Shown here piece by piece: positions 6,424 to 8,448 of a stretch of DNA of 8,448 bases (position 1 is the stretch's first letter; each line of letters opens with the position of its first letter). Under the pieces are notes generated by a model. The model had not been told where the DNA came from, did not search any database, and was given only the letters and a program-made list of their open reading frames with translations. A program made the position numbers and the translations under genes. The DNA comes from Acidimicrobiaceae bacterium (GTDB taxonomy: Bacteria > Actinomycetota > Acidimicrobiia > Acidimicrobiales > Aldehydirespiratoraceae): NCBI GenBank assembly GCA_009840695.1, contig VXNG01000062.1, positions 1-8,448 on the forward strand, given 5' to 3'.

Positions 6424-6900
6424 ATGACAAGTACCTACGCCGTCCAGGTGCGCAACGCGGCAGCGGATGATGAGTCCGATCTGCGGGCCTGTGTCGACGC
6501 GGCTTACGGTCTCTACGTCGAGCGAATCGGCAAGCCACCGGCTCCCATGCTCGAGGACTACGCGGCCCTGATCAACAACGAAGTGGTCTACGTCGCCACC
6601 CGCGATGGCCGGCTCGTCGGGCTCATCGTCATGTGGCCAAAGGAGGATCACCTCTACATCGACAACATTGCTGTTCTCCCCGAGGAGCAGGGCACCGGCG
6701 TTGGGAGTGCTCTGCTGGCTCATGCCGATCGGGAGGCTCAGCGAGTCGGCTTCAGCGAGATCCGCCTCTACACCCACGCAAAGATGACCGAGAACATCCA
6801 GTACTACCCACGCAAGGGATTCCGCGAGACGCACCGTGCCACCGACGCCGGCTATCGACGTGTCTACTTCACACGCCACCTCGATCCCCAACAGACATAG
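6424..6900 (+). CDS. GNAT-family N-acetyltransferase
   Basis: A 158-residue single-domain enzyme predicted to transfer an acetyl group from acetyl-CoA to an amine. The fold is visible in order: the N-terminal strand and helix (VQVRNAAADDESDLRACV), a middle strand pair ending GRLVGLIVMW (62-71), the LYIDNIAVLPEEQ strand (77-89), and the acetyl-CoA pyrophosphate loop QGTGVGSALL (89-98). TENIQYYPRKGF (122-133) is the usual C-terminal Tyr/Gly-Phe region. The acceptor cannot be predicted; small-molecule and protein acetylases look alike at this level. It follows the cupin after 55 bases on the same strand, so it may be in the importer operon, though the hairpin in the gap makes that less certain. 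If co-expressed, it might acetylate an imported amine, which is speculation. Its length is typical. Confidence 0.92.
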   Translation: MTSTYAVQVRNAAADDESDLRACVDAAYGLYVERIGKPPAPMLEDYAALINNEVVYVATRDGRLVGLIVMWPKEDHLYIDNIAVLPEEQGTGVGSALLAHADREAQRVGFSEIRLYTHAKMTENIQYYPRKGFRETHRATDAGYRRVYFTRHLDPQQT

Positions 6901-7009
6901 CGCTCGTCTATCGTCCAGCCGATCAGGTCCGCCGCAGCCGGTCAGGCCAGCAGTTCGTCCTCGAAGGGGAACTCTCCCACCAGTTCGCAGCCGAGGGCCG
7001 AGCGTCCTC
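6901..7009. other. Convergent intergenic region without a clear terminator
   Basis: This gap separates the 3' ends of two converging genes. I see no strong stem followed by T residues on either strand. The only regularity is an 11-base near-repeat, AGCCGATCAGG (6917-6927) and AGCCGGTCAGG (6936-6946), 19 bases apart with one mismatch. Confidence 0.4.
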
Positions 7010-7693
7010 TCAGTACGGTAGGCCCACGGCCTGGGTCAGGAACTCCATGTAGGGCGAGGCCATACGGCAGGCGTCCGCAAAGTCGTCGATGAATCCCGGT
7101 TGAGTGACCTCCTCCTCGTCGAATATGCACGTGGCCACGTGGTCCTTGCGCTTGAGGTCCTCGACGCACGGGTGCTCGGGGTCGAATCCCTTGGGCGGGC
7201 GCTTCAACGAGTCGCCCTCCAGGTCGAACTCCTCGGCGAACCCGGGATCGGTGACCGCCGCCTCCCAGCCGGCCTGCTCGGCGACGATGCGCTCGCGGAT
7301 CCGCCCCAGCGCGGCTGTGTCGGGCCGCCACAGGCCGACGCCTGCGAAGACCTCGCCGGGGGCCAGGTGCAGGTAGAAGCCCGGCGCGTGGACCGACTTG
7401 CCGGCCTCGTGGCGGAACTGGACCGCGGCCTGGGTCTTGTAGGGCGTCTTGTCCTTGGAGAAGCGCACGTCGCGGTAGATCCGGAACATGGAGCCGCCGT
7501 TGGCCCGGGTATCGGCCACGAAGTGCTCGCTGATCGAGTGCAGGTAGGGCTCGAAGTCCTCGATGAACGCCAGCAGCGGTTCTTTGAGGTGCCTCTCGTA
7601 GCGGCCCTTGTTCTCACCGAACCACTCGCGGTTGTTGTTGGCCCGCAACTCGAGAAGGAACTCGAACAGCTCGTGGCCGAAATGGGACTGCAC
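7010..7693 (-). CDS. DUF2461 (TIGR02453-type) family protein
   Basis: A 227-residue protein of a widespread but uncharacterised bacterial family, predicted cytoplasmic with no signal or membrane segment. Family landmarks are the N-terminal LRANNNREWFGENKGRYE (about 16-33), the central MFRIYRDVRFSKDKTPYKT (69-87), the GFYLHLAPGEVFAGVGLWRP stretch soon after, and a C-terminus ending AVGLPY, which matches the usual end of the family. The length is normal, so the gene appears intact. The start is GTG at 7693-7691: an in-frame stop lies only 9 bases upstream (7705-7703) and the next Met is residue 69, so little choice exists, although no good ribosome site is seen. It converges on the acetyltransferase and diverges from the membrane protein gene. 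No function is established for the family to my knowledge. Confidence 0.93.
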   Translation of the reverse strand: MQSHFGHELFEFLLELRANNNREWFGENKGRYERHLKEPLLAFIEDFEPYLHSISEHFVADTRANGGSMFRIYRDVRFSKDKTPYKTQAAVQFRHEAGKSVHAPGFYLHLAPGEVFAGVGLWRPDTAALGRIRERIVAEQAGWEAAVTDPGFAEEFDLEGDSLKRPPKGFDPEHPCVEDLKRKDHVATCIFDEEEVTQPGFIDDFADACRMASPYMEFLTQAVGLPY

Positions 7694-7767
7694 CCCGACG
7701 TTCTATCCCAAGAACACCTCATCGACCTAATGTGCACCGACCTTGTATGTCGAGGGGGATCGGTTTG
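7694..7767. promoter_or_regulatory. Short divergent control region between the DUF2461 and membrane protein genes
   Basis: Both genes start outward from this 74-base stretch, so both promoters probably lie in it or overlap the coding ends. TAATGT (7728-7733) could be a -10 box for the rightward gene, but no matching -35 is evident. A weak inverted repeat GTTCT/AGAAC (7700-7715) and a loose repeat CGACCTAATGT / CGACCTTGTATGT are also present. The assignment rests mainly on gene orientation. Confidence 0.4.
7753..7758 (+). promoter_or_regulatory. Ribosome binding site of the membrane protein gene
   Basis: AGGGGG, followed by A, lies 9 bases upstream of the ATG at 7768. It favours that start over the in-frame GTG at 7732 or ATG at 7747, which would place the site inside the coding region. 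Confidence 0.6.
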
Positions 7768-8301
7768 ATGGCGCTCTCGATCGGTGCCGCAGTGGAGCGA
7801 TGGGCGACCCGGCGAACTGTGGTCGCGGCATTGGTGGGTGTCGTCGGCTGCGTGGCGGGCCTCGCCTGGCGGCAGTCGCGGCTGGCGGGACTGGACCTGC
7901 TCGATAGTCGGGGCTGGTACACACCCGAAGACGCGGCCGACCTGTTCGACGCCCTCGACCGGCTCGACGCGAGTGCGAGGGCCGTCTATGCGGCGACCGC
8001 GCTCACCATCGACATGGTCTTTCCGGCCTCCTACGGCCTGCTGTTCGCAGTACTGCTGTTCTGGCTGTTTCGAGGCGGGGCGCCGCTGTATGTGCTGCCG
8101 CTGGCGGTCGCGCTGGCCGATGCGCTGGAGAACATCACCGTCGCGGTGCTGGCGCTGAGCCATGACGGCTCGCCGTCCACTTGGGCATGGCTGGCCGCCG
8201 TGTTCACCCTGGTCAAGTGGGTGCTGGTGGTGGCGACACTGGCAGCGATATGCGTCGGCGGGATGCGCTGGCTGTGGACCCGCACACGGCGCCCACGCTG
8301 A
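7768..8301 (+). CDS. Uncharacterised four-helix membrane protein
   Basis: I do not recognise a named family. From the ATG at 7768 the protein has 177 residues. Four hydrophobic segments are visible: about 17-35, 78-101, 107-130 and 139-164. Between the first two is a soluble loop of about 40 residues (WYTPEDAADLFDALDRLDASAR) with an amphipathic, acidic helix look, probably outside or at the membrane face. Polar residues are buried in helices two and three: Asp82, the FP pair 85-86 and Tyr89 in DMVFPASYG, and Asp118, Glu121 and Asn122 in ADALENI. Such charged residues in membrane helices suggest an active or binding site rather than a simple anchor. The C-terminus is basic (WTRTRRPR), which by the positive-inside rule is cytoplasmic and, with four helices, places the N-terminus inside too. 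It is divergent from DUF2461. Confidence 0.8.
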   Translation: MALSIGAAVERWATRRTVVAALVGVVGCVAGLAWRQSRLAGLDLLDSRGWYTPEDAADLFDALDRLDASARAVYAATALTIDMVFPASYGLLFAVLLFWLFRGGAPLYVLPLAVALADALENITVAVLALSHDGSPSTWAWLAAVFTLVKWVLVVATLAAICVGGMRWLWTRTRRPR

Positions 8302-8335
8302 CCAGTGATTCGGCCGGATAGCTACGCTGCTTGCC

Positions 8336-8448
8336 CTAAGCGCCCTGAGCGGTGCTCCGCTCGTCGAGGAGGCTCAGCAGCCTGGTCGTCGTTCTCCAGT
8401 TGCGGATGGTCATGTTCTGGTATTGCGGGGTGCTGGCGATCCGGCTCA
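8336..8448 (-). CDS. C-terminal tail of an unidentified protein (truncated by window edge)
   Basis: Thirty-six codons enter from the right edge and end at TAG (8338-8336). About nine in ten codons end in G or C, like the neighbouring real genes and unlike the other frames here. The tail contains PQYQNMTIRNWRTTTRLLSLLDE, here quoted only as positions about 7-29 with key residues Tyr-Gln-Asn-Met and Arg-Asn-Trp; it looks like an amphipathic helix ending in a short polar tail. That is too little to name a family. It converges with the membrane protein gene, leaving 34 bases between their stops. An inverted repeat lies inside its last codons. Confidence 0.55.
   Translation of the reverse strand, partial: SRIASTPQYQNMTIRNWRTTTRLLSLLDERSTAQGA
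8347..8362. other. Perfect 6-bp inverted repeat near the converging gene ends
   Basis: GAGCGG, TGCT, CCGCTC. It lies about 46 bases beyond the stop of the rightward membrane protein gene and within the last codons of the leftward gene. It could act as a weak terminator hairpin for rightward transcription, but it has no following T-run. Confidence 0.35.

Noticed and set aside
6942..7331. A minus-strand frame that extends past the end of DUF2461 and ends in GEFPFEDELLA
   Set aside because: The tail looks protein-like and I considered a frameshifted DUF2461 end. But DUF2461 already ends with its natural AVGLPY terminus, and the rest of this frame is an Arg/Gly-rich shadow.
7732..7767. Longer N-terminus for the membrane protein (GTG at 7732 or ATG at 7747)
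   Set aside because: The best ribosome site (7753-7758) lies within this stretch and is correctly placed for the ATG at 7768.
7100..7768. A 222-codon plus-strand frame antisense to the DUF2461 gene
   Set aside because: The translation is a repetitive Val/Leu/Gly/Glu mirror of the real gene, which has unmistakable family motifs.
7204..8163. A 319-codon minus-strand frame overlapping DUF2461 and the membrane protein gene
   Set aside because: It is rich in Arg, Ser, Pro and Gln, has no recognisable domain, and conflicts with two supported genes.

Overview
The window is GC-rich, strongly GC-biased at third codon positions, uses some GTG starts and is tightly packed. Together with the protein styles this suggests a high-GC actinobacterium, possibly one of the less-studied environmental lineages; I infer the phylum from style only and cannot name a genus. 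Nothing in the window looks like a phage, IS element, CRISPR array or RNA gene.

Layout. Bases 1-359 hold the N-terminal part of a TetR-family repressor on the minus strand, running off the left edge. A 169-base divergent intergenic region follows, with two near-identical operator-like palindromes (445-458 and 464-477). Rightward from 529 there is a complete five-gene peptide-type (Opp/Dpp) ABC importer: a substrate-binding lipoprotein (529-2217), two permeases (2242-3186 and 3183-4052) and two ATPases (4049-5044 and 5041-6105). The last four genes are joined by ATGA stop/start overlaps. A small BauB-like cupin (6093-6368) overlaps the end of the second ATPase by 13 bases, so it belongs to the same transcription unit. 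After a 55-base gap with a small hairpin comes a GNAT acetyltransferase (6424-6900), probably the last gene of the rightward cluster.

The right part is a separate neighbourhood. A DUF2461 family protein lies on the minus strand (7010-7693), convergent with the GNAT gene. A divergent four-helix membrane protein of unknown function follows (7768-8301). At the right edge is the C-terminal tail of an unidentified minus-strand gene (8336-8448).

How the genes work together (inference): the TetR protein probably represses the importer, and its own gene, through the paired palindromes. The importer brings in a peptide or other small amine-bearing solute, and the cupin and perhaps the GNAT enzyme act on the imported compound or a breakdown product. 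The substrate cannot be read from the sequence. No clearly unprecedented system is visible. The most useful leads are the paired operator, the transporter-cupin coupling and the conserved-motif membrane protein.
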